Shown piece after piece: positions 1-7,348 of a DNA stretch of 11,949 bases. Source of the stretch: Oscillospiraceae bacterium. GTDB taxonomy: Bacteria; Bacillota_A; Clostridia; Oscillospirales; JAAYXM01. The notes below the pieces were generated by a model. It saw nothing but the letters and a program-made list of their open reading frames with translations. It was not told the DNA's origin and ran no database searches. The position numbers and the translations under genes are program-made. Every line of letters starts with the position of its first letter. The stretch's first letter is position 1. The DNA is taken from contig JAFQVE010000049.1 in NCBI GenBank assembly GCA_017408185.1, positions 1 through 11,949 of the forward strand, written 5' to 3'.

Positions 1-6
1 ATTAAA

Positions 7-12
7 CCTCCT
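7..12 (-). promoter_or_regulatory. Ribosome binding site of an off-window minus-strand gene
   Basis: On the minus strand this reads AGGAGG, a perfect Shine-Dalgarno core, followed by six bases (TTTAAT) before the window ends. It lies just past the T run of the argF terminator. A start codon would fall at or just beyond base 1, so another leftward gene probably begins outside the window. Only the ribosome binding site is visible and the gene itself cannot be identified. Confidence 0.5.
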
Positions 13-13
13 C

Positions 14-54
14 AAAAAACGCACACGGACATATGCATTGCAGCATATGTCCGC
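14..54 (-). terminator. Intrinsic terminator after argF
   Basis: Read on the minus strand, an 11-bp perfect stem (CGGACATATGC pairing with GCATATGTCCG, bases 43-53 with 26-36) encloses a 6-nt loop. Six bases later comes a run of six T (bases 14-19). It starts about 10 bases after the argF stop. The gap between stem and T run is longer than in an ideal terminator, but position and strand fit the end of the arg operon. Confidence 0.7.
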
Positions 55-63
55 TTACCGTAT

Positions 64-1047
64 TTATAAAGTCGCAGCCATTACCGCTTTTATTGTGTGC
101 ATACGGTTTTCAGCCTCATCAAAAACAATGGACTGTTTTCCCTCTATAACCTCGTCGGTTACCTCCATTGCATCAATGCCGAACTTATCATAGATTTGCT
201 TTCCGATAGTGGTTTTAAGGTCATGGAATGCAGGCAGGCAATGCATAAAACGGCACTGCTCTCCGGCATTTTCCATTATGCGGGAATTAACCTGATACGG
301 ACGAAGATCTTCAATTCTTTCCTTCCATACCTCGTCCGGCTCTCCCATCGATACCCATACATCGGTGTAAATAACGTCTGCAGCCTTGGTTGCAACAATC
401 GGGTCTTCGATAAACTCAAGAACGGCACCCGTTTCTTTTGCAATCTCCTGACAGGTCTTTACAAGCTCTGCGTCCGGAAAATATTTTTTCGGTGCACAAG
501 CAACAAAGTGCATCCCCATCTTTGCACAGCCTACCATAAGAGAATTTCCCATATTATAGCGCGCATCACCCATATATACAAGCTTTTTACCCTTGAGAAC
601 ACGGAAATTTTCTTTTATCGTAAGAAAATCGGCAAGAATCTGTGTCGGGTGGAATTCGTTTGTAAGTCCGTTCCATACCGGAACACCTGCATACTTTGCA
701 AGCTCCTCCACAATCTCCTGACCAAAGCCGCGATATTCGATACCGTCAAACATTCTGCCAAGGACGCGGGCAGTATCTGCAATGCTCTCCTTCTTACCAA
801 TCTGAGAGCCCTGAGGGTCAAGATATACAGGATGCATACCGAGATCTGCCGCGGCAACCTCAAATGCACAGCGGGTACGCGTGCTTGTCTTTTCAAAAAT
901 GAGAGCTATGTTCTTGCCTTCAAATGTTTTATGCGGAATTCCGCGCTTCTTCTTTGCCTTATACATAGATGCAAGATCTATGAGATAATTGATTTCTGCA
1001 GGTGTAAAGTCAAGCAGCTTTAAGAAATGTCTTCCCTTTAAATTCAT
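64..1047 (-). CDS. argF: Ornithine carbamoyltransferase (anabolic)
   Basis: This enzyme transfers the carbamoyl group from carbamoyl phosphate to ornithine, giving citrulline and phosphate in the cytoplasm. The 327-residue product has the usual family length. It carries the carbamoyl-phosphate motif STRTR (residues 55-59), FHPTQ (132-136), the ornithine-side DVWVSMG segment (229-235), and HCLPA (269-273) with the catalytic-loop cysteine C270. A catabolic arcB gene would look similar. Its place as the last gene of a biosynthetic argCJBDF cluster, without arcA or arcC, argues for the anabolic role. The start codon is 21 bases after the argD stop and is preceded by an AAAGGAAA ribosome binding site. 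The gene is followed by a hairpin terminator. No defects are seen. Confidence 0.96.
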   Translation of the reverse strand: MNLKGRHFLKLLDFTPAEINYLIDLASMYKAKKKRGIPHKTFEGKNIALIFEKTSTRTRCAFEVAAADLGMHPVYLDPQGSQIGKKESIADTARVLGRMFDGIEYRGFGQEIVEELAKYAGVPVWNGLTNEFHPTQILADFLTIKENFRVLKGKKLVYMGDARYNMGNSLMVGCAKMGMHFVACAPKKYFPDAELVKTCQEIAKETGAVLEFIEDPIVATKAADVIYTDVWVSMGEPDEVWKERIEDLRPYQVNSRIMENAGEQCRFMHCLPAFHDLKTTIGKQIYDKFGIDAMEVTDEVIEGKQSIVFDEAENRMHTIKAVMAATL

Positions 1048-1068
1048 ATCAGCACTTTCCTTTCAAAA

Positions 1069-2235
1069 TCATTGCGCGCAAGCGCTTTTAATAACGGCAA
1101 CAGCCTCTTTCAGAATGTCCATCGGGATGTTAAGCGACGGAAGGAGACGCACCTTATCCTTTGCCGTAAGGCAAAGAACACCGTTTTCCATACAAGCTTT
1201 CACAACATCTCCCGCCGGCTTTTTGGTCTTTATGCCAATCATAAAGCCCATACCGCTTACTGCCTCGACACCGTCGGCACCGGAAAGCTCATCAAAGATA
1301 TATTTACTTTTGCTCTTTACCTCTGCAAGAAGCTTATCGTCAATTCTTTCGACAATGCTTATTGCGCCGGCTGAGCTTACGGGATTTCCTCCGAAGGTAG
1401 AACCATGGTCACCAAAGCCGAGAACATTCTTTACCTTATCAGAGAGAAGAACTGCACCTATTGGCAGACCGCCGCCGAGACCTTTCGCCGTCGACACAAC
1501 ATCCGGTTTTATTCCGAAGTTCATATACGCATACATTTCACCGGTTCTGCCGTTACCCGTCTGCACTTCATCTACAATGAGAATTATGTCATTTTCTGCC
1601 GCATACTGTGCAGTTTTCTTAACAAAATCAGCCTCAAGCGGAAGCACACCGCCCTCGCCCTGAATACACTCTATCATAATTGCGGCAGTCTTGTTGCTTT
1701 CCGCAGTTTTAACGAGCGCATCAAAATCGTTCGCAGGGGTATGTACAAATCCCGGCGTGAGCGGACAGAACAGCTCGTGGTAATGCTCCTGACCGGTAGC
1801 CGCAAGAGTTGTAAGTGTTCTGCCGTGGAAGCTATTTTCAAGGGTGATTATAGTAAAATAATCCTTTCCCTTTTTTTCTGACGCATATTTTCTCGCAACC
1901 TTGATTGCACATTCGTTTGCTTCCGCACCGGAGTTTCCGAAAAAGACCTTGCTCATTCCTGTCTTTTCACAAAGAAGCTTTGCAAGGCGCGCACACGGCT
2001 CGGTATAATAGAGGTTGGACATATGCTGAACCTTTGAAAGCTGGTCAACTACCGCATTTTTCCACTCATCATCAGCTATTCCGAATGCCGTTACGCCGAT
2101 GCCTGTTCCCATATCAATATAGCGCTTGCCGTCGGTATCGTAAACCTCGGCGCCTTTACCGTGGGAGATTTCTATCGGAAACCTGTTATACGTTCCGGCA
2201 ACGTATTCTTTATCTATAGAAGTGATATTACTCAT
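1069..2235 (-). CDS. argD: Acetylornithine aminotransferase
   Basis: This pyridoxal-phosphate enzyme converts N-acetylglutamate 5-semialdehyde plus glutamate to N-acetylornithine plus 2-oxoglutarate, the fourth step of acetylated ornithine synthesis. The 388-residue product is a complete class III (fold type I) aminotransferase. Visible motifs are the phosphate-binding GNSGAEANE (100-108), FHGRT (136-140), VDEVQTGNGRTG (221-232) with the cofactor-contacting D222, and STAKGLGGG with the Schiff-base lysine K251. Related enzymes include ornithine and 4-aminobutyrate aminotransferases, but the AATGQ..YH segment and the operon context favour ArgD. Its ATG lies inside the end of argB (8-base overlap, ATGAGTAA). 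Its ribosome binding site GGAGG is formed by the argB codons for Gly-Gly, so translation is probably coupled. Members of this family sometimes also serve lysine synthesis, which cannot be decided here. Confidence 0.95.
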   Translation of the reverse strand: MSNITSIDKEYVAGTYNRFPIEISHGKGAEVYDTDGKRYIDMGTGIGVTAFGIADDEWKNAVVDQLSKVQHMSNLYYTEPCARLAKLLCEKTGMSKVFFGNSGAEANECAIKVARKYASEKKGKDYFTIITLENSFHGRTLTTLAATGQEHYHELFCPLTPGFVHTPANDFDALVKTAESNKTAAIMIECIQGEGGVLPLEADFVKKTAQYAAENDIILIVDEVQTGNGRTGEMYAYMNFGIKPDVVSTAKGLGGGLPIGAVLLSDKVKNVLGFGDHGSTFGGNPVSSAGAISIVERIDDKLLAEVKSKSKYIFDELSGADGVEAVSGMGFMIGIKTKKPAGDVVKACMENGVLCLTAKDKVRLLPSLNIPMDILKEAVAVIKSACAQ

Positions 2236-3100
2236 TTTTACCTCCGGTTACCATTGTACCTGCACCCTCATCCGTAAGAAGCTCCATAAGAATGGAATGA
2301 GATACTCTTCCGTCCATTATTGTTACGTTCTTTACACCCTCGTGGATAGCTTCTATACAGCAATTAACCTTCGGAATCATACCGCCGGATATAACACCCT
2401 CTTTATACAAAGAAGAGGCTTCGTCTATCGTTATTTCCGAGATAAGCGTTGACGGGTCGTCCTTATCACGCAGAATTCCTGCGATATCCGTCATCATAAT
2501 AAGACGCTCGGCACCGAGCGCACCTGCAATGTATGCAGCAGCGGTATCGCCGTTGATGTTGTATGTGTTCCCTTCGGCATCACAACCAAGAGTTGAAATT
2601 ACGGGTATGTAGTTCTTTTCAAGCAGGTCAATAACCGGCTTTATGTTGACCTTTGTGATGTCTCCGACATAGCCGAGACGCTCATCACGCATTTTTGATT
2701 CAATGAGGCGGCCGTCCATACCGGAAATTCCCATCGCCTTGCCACCCTTCATCTCGAGAAGATTTACAAGGGTTTTGTTTACCTTACCGGCAAGCACCAT
2801 CTGGACAATATCAACAGTTTCTTTATCCGTTACGCGCAGACCGTCCACAAACTCCGCTTTCTTGCCGAGGCGGGACATAAGGTCGCTTATTACCGGACCG
2901 CCGCCGTGAACAAGAACTATCTTTACACCGATAAGCCACAGAAGAACGATATCCTCCATAACCTGTTCCTTGAGCTGTTCGTCTATCATTGCATTGCCGC
3001 CGTATTTGACAACAACGATTTTACCGTTATATCTCTGTATATACGGCAGAGCCTGGGTTAAAACCTCAGCTCTCTCTGCATTTGAAAAAATCCCTTCCAT
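2228..3100 (-). CDS. argB: N-acetylglutamate kinase, arginine-sensitive type
   Basis: This enzyme phosphorylates N-acetylglutamate on its gamma-carboxyl with ATP, the second and usually rate-controlling step of the pathway. The 290-residue product belongs to the amino acid kinase family, with VVKYGGNAM (30-38, catalytic K32), VHGGGP (64-69), GLRVTD (87-92, substrate-binding R89) and an NINGDTAAAYIAGAL nucleotide-site region (181-195). It is longer than the roughly 258-residue arginine-insensitive E. coli type because it has an extra N-terminal helix (about residues 6-26). In hexameric kinases such as that of Thermotoga this helix links dimers and forms the arginine site. The C-terminal SHSILMELLTDEGAGTM segment (267-283) matches the arginine-site signature. 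Feedback inhibition by arginine is therefore inferred. The start is 14 bases after argJ, with an AAAGGAG site overlapping the argJ stop codon. Confidence 0.95.
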   Translation of the reverse strand: MEGIFSNAERAEVLTQALPYIQRYNGKIVVVKYGGNAMIDEQLKEQVMEDIVLLWLIGVKIVLVHGGGPVISDLMSRLGKKAEFVDGLRVTDKETVDIVQMVLAGKVNKTLVNLLEMKGGKAMGISGMDGRLIESKMRDERLGYVGDITKVNIKPVIDLLEKNYIPVISTLGCDAEGNTYNINGDTAAAYIAGALGAERLIMMTDIAGILRDKDDPSTLISEITIDEASSLYKEGVISGGMIPKVNCCIEAIHEGVKNVTIMDGRVSHSILMELLTDEGAGTMVTGGKNE

Positions 3101-3114
3101 CTCATTCTTCTCCT

Positions 3115-4329
3115 TTATGTACGGTAGTCTCCGTTTATTTTCACGTAATCGTAAGTGAGGTCACATCCCCATGCAGTGGCGCCAAACTCACCGTCACCCA
3201 CGGAAACGATAATCTCAATTTCTGTTTCAAGGAGAATCTCCTTTGCAAGTTCTTCAGAAAACGGAACGCCCGCTCCGTTTTTGCAAACCTCAATTTCGCC
3301 CTTAGCACTCTTAAACGCAACATCAACCCGGCTTACATCAACAGCCGCACCGCTGTATCCTATTGCACAGAGAACGCGTCCCCAGTTTGCATCTGCTCCG
3401 AACATCGCCGCCTTTAAAAGGCTTGAGCAGATAACGCTTTTTGCAACCGTCTTTGCAACATCAACACTTGCCGCGCCACTAACCCTGCACTCAAGCATCT
3501 TTGTTGCGCCCTCGCCGTCTGCAGCTATCATCCGGCAAAGATAAACGGTGATGGTATTAAGAGCTTTCATAAACACTGCAAAATCTTCACCCTCGGATGT
3601 AATCTCAGCATTGCCTGCCATACCGTTTGCAAGAACTGTTACCATATCGTTAGTAGACGTATCACCGTCTATACTTACCATATTAAACGTATTTGCTATA
3701 TCGGCAGACAAAGCTTTCTGCAAGAGAGCCGGAGAAATGGCCGCATCTGTTGTGATGAAAACGAGCATAGTAGCCATATTGGGATGAATCATGCCGCTTC
3801 CCTTTGCGATACCGCCCATTCTGCACACCTTTCCGCCGAGTGTAAACTCAACGGCGATCTCTTTTTTCACGGTATCTGTTGTCATAATGCCTTCTGCAGC
3901 AGCCTCTCCGCCATCAACAGAAAGACCTGCGGAAAGCGACGGAATGCCGTTTGCAATCGGAGTTATGTCAAGCGGCTGACCGATAACGCCGGTTGAAGCA
4001 ATAACAACATCGTTCGCAGAAATACCGAGAGCGTCTGCCGTGAGTGCGCTCATTTTCTCGGCAATCTCGATGCCGTCTGCATTACAGGTGTTTGCATTTC
4101 CACTGTTGCAGATAACTGCCTGCGCATATCCGTCGGATATATGATTTTTCGTAACCGTAAGCGGTGCACCCTTTACAAGGTTGGTAGTATACACAGCCGC
4201 AGCCGATGCCTTCACATCACTTACTATAAGCGCGAGATCACGCTTTGTTTTGTTTTTTCTGATACCGCAATGGATACCGTTCGCCCGAAAGCCTTTTGCG
4301 GCACAGACGCCGCCGTTTATAATCTTCAT
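3115..4329 (-). CDS. argJ: Bifunctional glutamate N-acetyltransferase / ornithine acetyltransferase
   Basis: ArgJ transfers the acetyl group from N-acetylornithine to glutamate, releasing ornithine and regenerating N-acetylglutamate. Many homologues also use acetyl-CoA for the first step. The predicted product is 404 residues. It contains the self-cleavage site in HPNMATML: the proenzyme is expected to split between A186 and T187, leaving T187 as the N-terminal nucleophile of the beta chain. The TTN.VKGAP segment (48-56), STGVIG (112-117) and DGEGATK in the beta chain are also typical, as is the C-terminal CDLTYDYVKINGDYRT. I chose the ATG giving MKIINGGV because family members start there and it lies 19 bases after argC. 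A GTG three codons upstream (4338) cannot be excluded. An open frame extends to 4380, but that would overlap argC. With argJ present, no separate argA or argE is required for acetyl recycling. Confidence 0.95.
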   Translation of the reverse strand: MKIINGGVCAAKGFRANGIHCGIRKNKTKRDLALIVSDVKASAAAVYTTNLVKGAPLTVTKNHISDGYAQAVICNSGNANTCNADGIEIAEKMSALTADALGISANDVVIASTGVIGQPLDITPIANGIPSLSAGLSVDGGEAAAEGIMTTDTVKKEIAVEFTLGGKVCRMGGIAKGSGMIHPNMATMLVFITTDAAISPALLQKALSADIANTFNMVSIDGDTSTNDMVTVLANGMAGNAEITSEGEDFAVFMKALNTITVYLCRMIAADGEGATKMLECRVSGAASVDVAKTVAKSVICSSLLKAAMFGADANWGRVLCAIGYSGAAVDVSRVDVAFKSAKGEIEVCKNGAGVPFSEELAKEILLETEIEIIVSVGDGEFGATAWGCDLTYDYVKINGDYRT

Positions 4330-4348
4330 TTTTATCACCGTTTCCTTT

Positions 4349-5272
4349 TTAAACGTTAAGTCCTGTTTTTTCATCCACACCGAGAAGGATATTCATATTC
4401 TGAATAGCCGAGCCGGATGCACCCTTGCCGAGATTATCAAATCTTGATACAAGAAGAATTCTTTCATCATTGCCGCAGACGGATATTTCCATATCGTCAC
4501 GGTCAGAAAGCGCACCGGCAGACATAAAGCCTGACTCATCAGCGGCATCCGAATAGCGGACGAGACCGTTCTTATAATAATCGGCATATACCTTTTTTAT
4601 ATCTTCGATACTTCCCTGTATCTGATTTGCGTGAAGCGGAATCGTAACCTCCATTCCGCTGTAATACGGCGCAACAATCGGGCAAAATACCGGCGCGGAC
4701 GCAAGACCGCATACCTTAACTATTTCCGGCAGATGCTTGTGAGACTGGGAAATCCCGTACATTCTCGGCGCATCAAGAAGAGCATCTCGCGTTTCTTCTT
4801 CATACTCCGCTATCATTTTCTTTCCGCCGCCGGAATATCCGGTAAGCGAAAAAGCAGAGAGCTGCGCATCACGCCCAATAATTCCGGCTTCAACCAGCGG
4901 TGCCGTAAGCGCAACAACGCCGCTTGCGTGGCAGCCCGGGTTTGCAATTCGCTTTGATGCTTTTATCTTTTCTCTGCCGCCGGAGATTTCCGGAAAGCCG
5001 TATGCCCACGAATCATTTGTGCGGTGGGCAGTAGATGTATCAATAACCGCGGTATTCCTGTTCTCAACCATTCCGACAGCTTCAATTGCCGCCGCATCCG
5101 GCAAACAGAGAAAAACGATATCTGCCGTATTGAGCATTTCCCGGCGCGCGGATGTATCCTTACGAAGCTCCTCCGAAAGAAGCATCAGCTCTATATCCCG
5201 TCTTCCCGCCAGACGCTCGTGAATACGCAGTCCCGTTGTTCCGGCGCTTCCGTCAATAAATACCTTAGTCAT
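4349..5272 (-). CDS. argC: N-acetyl-gamma-glutamyl-phosphate reductase, short (type 2) form
   Basis: This enzyme reduces N-acetylglutamyl phosphate with NADPH to the 5-semialdehyde, the third step of the pathway. The product is 307 residues, the size of the less common type 2 ArgC and not the roughly 345-residue type 1 enzyme. The N terminus, KVFIDGSAGTTGL (3-15), is the type 2 nucleotide-binding signature, unlike the type 1 GASGYTG. The catalytic cysteine is C114 in NPGCHASG (111-118), and HRTNDSWAYGFPEI (83-96) lies just before it. The open frame continues upstream to 5368. The ATG at 5272 is preferred because family homology begins there, an AGAGGA site sits 6 bases upstream, and the operon promoter lies between 5339 and 5368. 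It is the first gene of the operon. Confidence 0.93.
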   Translation of the reverse strand: MTKVFIDGSAGTTGLRIHERLAGRRDIELMLLSEELRKDTSARREMLNTADIVFLCLPDAAAIEAVGMVENRNTAVIDTSTAHRTNDSWAYGFPEISGGREKIKASKRIANPGCHASGVVALTAPLVEAGIIGRDAQLSAFSLTGYSGGGKKMIAEYEEETRDALLDAPRMYGISQSHKHLPEIVKVCGLASAPVFCPIVAPYYSGMEVTIPLHANQIQGSIEDIKKVYADYYKNGLVRYSDAADESGFMSAGALSDRDDMEISVCGNDERILLVSRFDNLGKGASGSAIQNMNILLGVDEKTGLNV

Positions 5273-5287
5273 TTCAATTCCTCTTTT

Positions 5288-5301
5288 TATATTTTTATTC
5301 T
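5288..5301 (-). promoter_or_regulatory. ARG-box-like site in the argC leader
   Basis: On the minus strand this reads AGAATAAAAATATA. Against the ArgR/AhrC core TGAATwwwwATTCA it matches 11 of 14 positions, with the right half degenerate. It lies between the promoter and the argC ribosome binding site, where repressor binding could block elongation or assist looping. The leader is AT-rich, so chance matches are likely. Confidence 0.35.
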
Positions 5302-5338
5302 CCGGCAAAAAACAGCTTGCCATGATATATTTTGAATT

Positions 5339-5368
5339 ATTATACACCACGACAGCTATTTTTGTCAA
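5339..5368 (-). promoter_or_regulatory. Sigma-A promoter of the arg operon
   Basis: On the minus strand TTGACA (5363-5368) and TATAAT (5339-5344) are both perfect consensus hexamers, separated by 18 bp. Transcription should start near 5332, leaving a leader of about 60 nt before argC. The -35 box begins about 20 bp after the stop codon of the upstream YgjV-family gene. No terminator is seen between them, so some readthrough into arg is possible. Such a strong promoter would be expected to need repression when arginine is plentiful. Confidence 0.85.
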
Positions 5369-5386
5369 TATCTATTTTATAATTAT

Positions 5387-5938
5387 TTATATTTTTTGAA
5401 TATTATTCATATCATCTGCTTGTTTTTTGCATTTCTTTTCACCGATAATATCGAGCCTTATGACGGCGATGATAATTGACACCATATTTATTACCTCAGT
5501 AATCACCCCGCCCCATGCGCTGTTTACGAAATTATACACAAGCCAGAGCGGAGAGCTCGGAAGAGCACACAAGCGGACATACTTCGGTGTTTTTATCCAA
5601 AAAGCGACGGTAGTGCAAACCATGCCGAGAATAGGCAGAACAGACAGCGCGTTTTGCCACGTAAATATCCCCGCCGCAACGGATAATGCGCAAAAGAGCC
5701 ACAGCCACATTCTGCTGTCCGCCCACGCCTTGCCCTTATTGACAAAAACAACCGAACGCAAAAGCGCAACTGCGTTTAATATCGCGCCCGTATATGCACC
5801 GAGAAGTCCGAAATGGAGAACAAACGCAAAATTTGCGGCAAGCTGAAACGCAAGGATATATTTATGTGTCTTCTGCTGAAAGGATATTACGGCAAGAATA
5901 AGCGCAATAATTCCTATCACTTGTGCAATTATATACAT
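5387..5938 (-). CDS. YgjV-family inner membrane protein of unknown function
   Basis: The 183-residue product is almost entirely hydrophobic, with about six or seven membrane helices (roughly 3-20, 28-50, 54-67, 76-92, 97-114, 120-136 and 140-163) and a short lysine-rich tail. The opening IAQVIGIIALILAVISFQQK, the NFAFVLHFGLLGAYTGA stretch and the regular short helices resemble the YgjV family. The biochemical role of that family is not known to me. An AAGGAG site lies 11 bases before the ATG, with a sigma-A-like promoter behind it. It is co-directional with the arg operon and ends about 114 bases before argC. That makes a link to arginine transport conceivable but unsupported. Its last codons contain an ARG-box-like palindrome. 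Confidence 0.75.
   Translation of the reverse strand: MYIIAQVIGIIALILAVISFQQKTHKYILAFQLAANFAFVLHFGLLGAYTGAILNAVALLRSVVFVNKGKAWADSRMWLWLFCALSVAAGIFTWQNALSVLPILGMVCTTVAFWIKTPKYVRLCALPSSPLWLVYNFVNSAWGGVITEVINMVSIIIAVIRLDIIGEKKCKKQADDMNNIQKI
5397..5409. promoter_or_regulatory. ARG-box-like palindrome upstream of the arg promoter
   Basis: TGAATATTATTCA is a perfect inverted repeat (TGAATA, central T, TATTCA) with the two half-sites of the ArgR/AhrC operator TGAAT and ATTCA, spaced by 3 instead of the usual 4 bases. It lies about 30 bp upstream of the -35 box and inside the last codons of the YgjV-family gene. Paired with the leader site at 5288-5301 it would bracket the promoter. Function is inferred only. 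Confidence 0.4.
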
Positions 5939-5953
5939 AATGAAGTTTTCTCC

Positions 5954-5982
5954 TTGATTTTTTTACCATTTACTATTATAAT
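5954..5982 (+). promoter_or_regulatory. Sigma-A promoter of the NhaC-family gene
   Basis: TTGATT (5954-5959) and a perfect TATAAT (5977-5982) are separated by 17 bp. The predicted start of transcription near 5989 gives a leader of about 30 nt, with AAGGAG at 6002-6007 before the ATG at 6018. The -10 box overlaps the -10 box of the divergent promoter on the other strand. Confidence 0.75.
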
Positions 5983-6003
5983 ACTCTTTGAAGAAACTTT
6001 CAA
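5975..6003 (-). promoter_or_regulatory. Sigma-A promoter of the YgjV-family gene
   Basis: On the minus strand TTGAAA (5998-6003) and TATAAT (5975-5980) are separated by 17 bp, with transcription predicted from about 5968. Its -35 box overlaps the ribosome binding site of the rightward gene. Its -10 shares the palindrome ATTATAAT (5975-5982) with the rightward promoter. Confidence 0.65.
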
Positions 6004-6017
6004 GGAGATTATACTAT

Positions 6018-7343
6018 ATGAAGGATAAAATTTCAAAAGAAAAATGCGGTAACTTTTTGGCACTTTTGCCGATTGGAGCTTTTCTCTTCCTCTATTTAGG
6101 GCTTGGAATCACTTTTGAGTACATTTTGAAGTATGAAATGGGCTTTTACAACATCCCTATTGTTGTTATTTTCCTGATATCTCTTTTTATCGCCTGCATA
6201 CAGAACAAAAAGCTTTCTTTTGACGAAAAGCTTTCCGTTATGGGAGCAGGTGCCGGAGATAAAAACATTATAACAATGGTGCTTATTTTCCTCGTCGCGG
6301 GAATATTCGTCGGCGTGGTCGGACGCTCAAGCGCCGACAGTGTTGCTTACTTTTTACTGTCGGTAATCCCTCCGAAGTTTTCGGTTGCGGTTCTTTTCAC
6401 CGTAAGTTGCTTCGTTTCTCTTGCAATGGGAACTTCCGTCGGAACAATAACGCTTATAACGCCGATTGCAGTTTCCGTTTCCTCCGCAAGTGGATTTTCA
6501 CTTCCGCTTTGTGTCGGCTCGGTTGTCGGAGGCGCGATGTTCGGCGACAATCTTTCATTCATATCCGATACCACCATCGCCGCCTGCAACGGACAAGGCT
6601 GCCGTATGCGCGATAAATTCAGCGCAAACTTTGCAATTGCGCTCCCTGCGGCGCTCGCCGCACTGGCACTCACCCTCGTTCTTTCTCTGAGCACCGAGAT
6701 CACCGGCGAGATTGCACACGACTACAATTTAATTCAGGTTATCCCCTACATGCTCGTTCTTATAGGCGGCATTGCCGGAATCAATGTTTTCGCGGTCCTT
6801 ATTATCGGAATTGTTTCCGGAGCGATTATAATGCTCTCTACCGGAGCCGCCGATACCATGACGCTTCTGGTCAATATGAAAGACGGTGCTGTGGGAATGT
6901 TTGAAACTGCTATGGTTGCAATCCTTGTTTCTGCAATATGTGCACTGATACGCGAGCACGGCGGTTTTGACGCCCTGCTTTATGCAATAAAAAAGATTTT
7001 CAAAGGAAAGCGCGGCGGTCAGATAGGCATGGGACTCCTCGTAGGTGCAATGGATATTGCAACAGCTAACAACACCGTTGCAATAGTTATGGCAAATCCC
7101 ATCGCGAAGGAAATGGCTGAAAACTACGGCATCTCTCCGAAAAAAGCCGCATCAATTCTTGACACGTTCTCCTGCATCTTTCAAGGCGTTATTCCCTACG
7201 GTGCACAGCTTCTTGTTGCAATCTCCGCTGTTGCCGTTGCGGGTTATAGCATTTCGGCATTTGACATAATGCCGTATCTCTTCTATCCGTATCTTTTACT
7301 GATAAGCTCTTTGGTTTCAATTTTCATAACAAAGGAAAGATGA
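6018..7343 (+). CDS. NhaC-family Na+/H+ antiporter-like transporter
   Basis: The 441-residue product is a polytopic membrane protein with about ten to twelve hydrophobic segments. It carries the hallmark GTSVGTITLITPI (128-140) and the conserved intramembrane motif GDNLSFISDTTIAA (166-179) with two acidic residues, D167 and D174, in the region expected to bind cations. A second half repeats the fold, with MDIATANNTVAIVMANPIA. The motifs place it in the NhaC/ion transporter superfamily, whose members exchange Na+ for H+ or, in some branches, carry organic acids or amino acids. The substrate therefore cannot be fixed from sequence. The start at 6018 is preferred over an in-frame ATG at 5988 because it has AAGGAG 10 bases upstream and the transcript should begin near 5989. 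A perfect hairpin follows five bases after the stop. Confidence 0.88.
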   Translation: MKDKISKEKCGNFLALLPIGAFLFLYLGLGITFEYILKYEMGFYNIPIVVIFLISLFIACIQNKKLSFDEKLSVMGAGAGDKNIITMVLIFLVAGIFVGVVGRSSADSVAYFLLSVIPPKFSVAVLFTVSCFVSLAMGTSVGTITLITPIAVSVSSASGFSLPLCVGSVVGGAMFGDNLSFISDTTIAACNGQGCRMRDKFSANFAIALPAALAALALTLVLSLSTEITGEIAHDYNLIQVIPYMLVLIGGIAGINVFAVLIIGIVSGAIIMLSTGAADTMTLLVNMKDGAVGMFETAMVAILVSAICALIREHGGFDALLYAIKKIFKGKRGGQIGMGLLVGAMDIATANNTVAIVMANPIAKEMAENYGISPKKAASILDTFSCIFQGVIPYGAQLLVAISAVAVAGYSISAFDIMPYLFYPYLLLISSLVSIFITKER

Positions 7344-7348
7344 TAACA

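Noticed and set aside
97..1023. Plus-strand open frame of about 308 codons antisense to argF
   Set aside because: It mirrors a complete, motif-intact argF, has no ribosome binding site, and its Cys- and Leu-rich product resembles no family I know.
989..1663. Plus-strand open frame of 224 codons antisense to argD and the argF start
   Set aside because: It runs across the argF-argD junction opposite conserved coding sequence, and its Ser/Pro-rich composition is typical of an antisense shadow.
4330..4380. Upstream in-frame extension of argJ
   Set aside because: It overlaps the end of argC and adds 17 lysine-rich residues absent from family members.
5302..5320. Possible leader hairpin GGCAA...TTGCC in the argC leader as an attenuator or riboswitch
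   Set aside because: The stem is about 5 bp, there is no T run and no leader peptide or T-box motif. The leader of about 60 nt is too short for a known arginine-responsive RNA.
5273..5368. Upstream in-frame extension of argC to an ATG at 5368
   Set aside because: It would start inside the -35 box of the operon promoter, and its residues do not match the ArgC family. The ATG at 5272 has the ribosome binding site.
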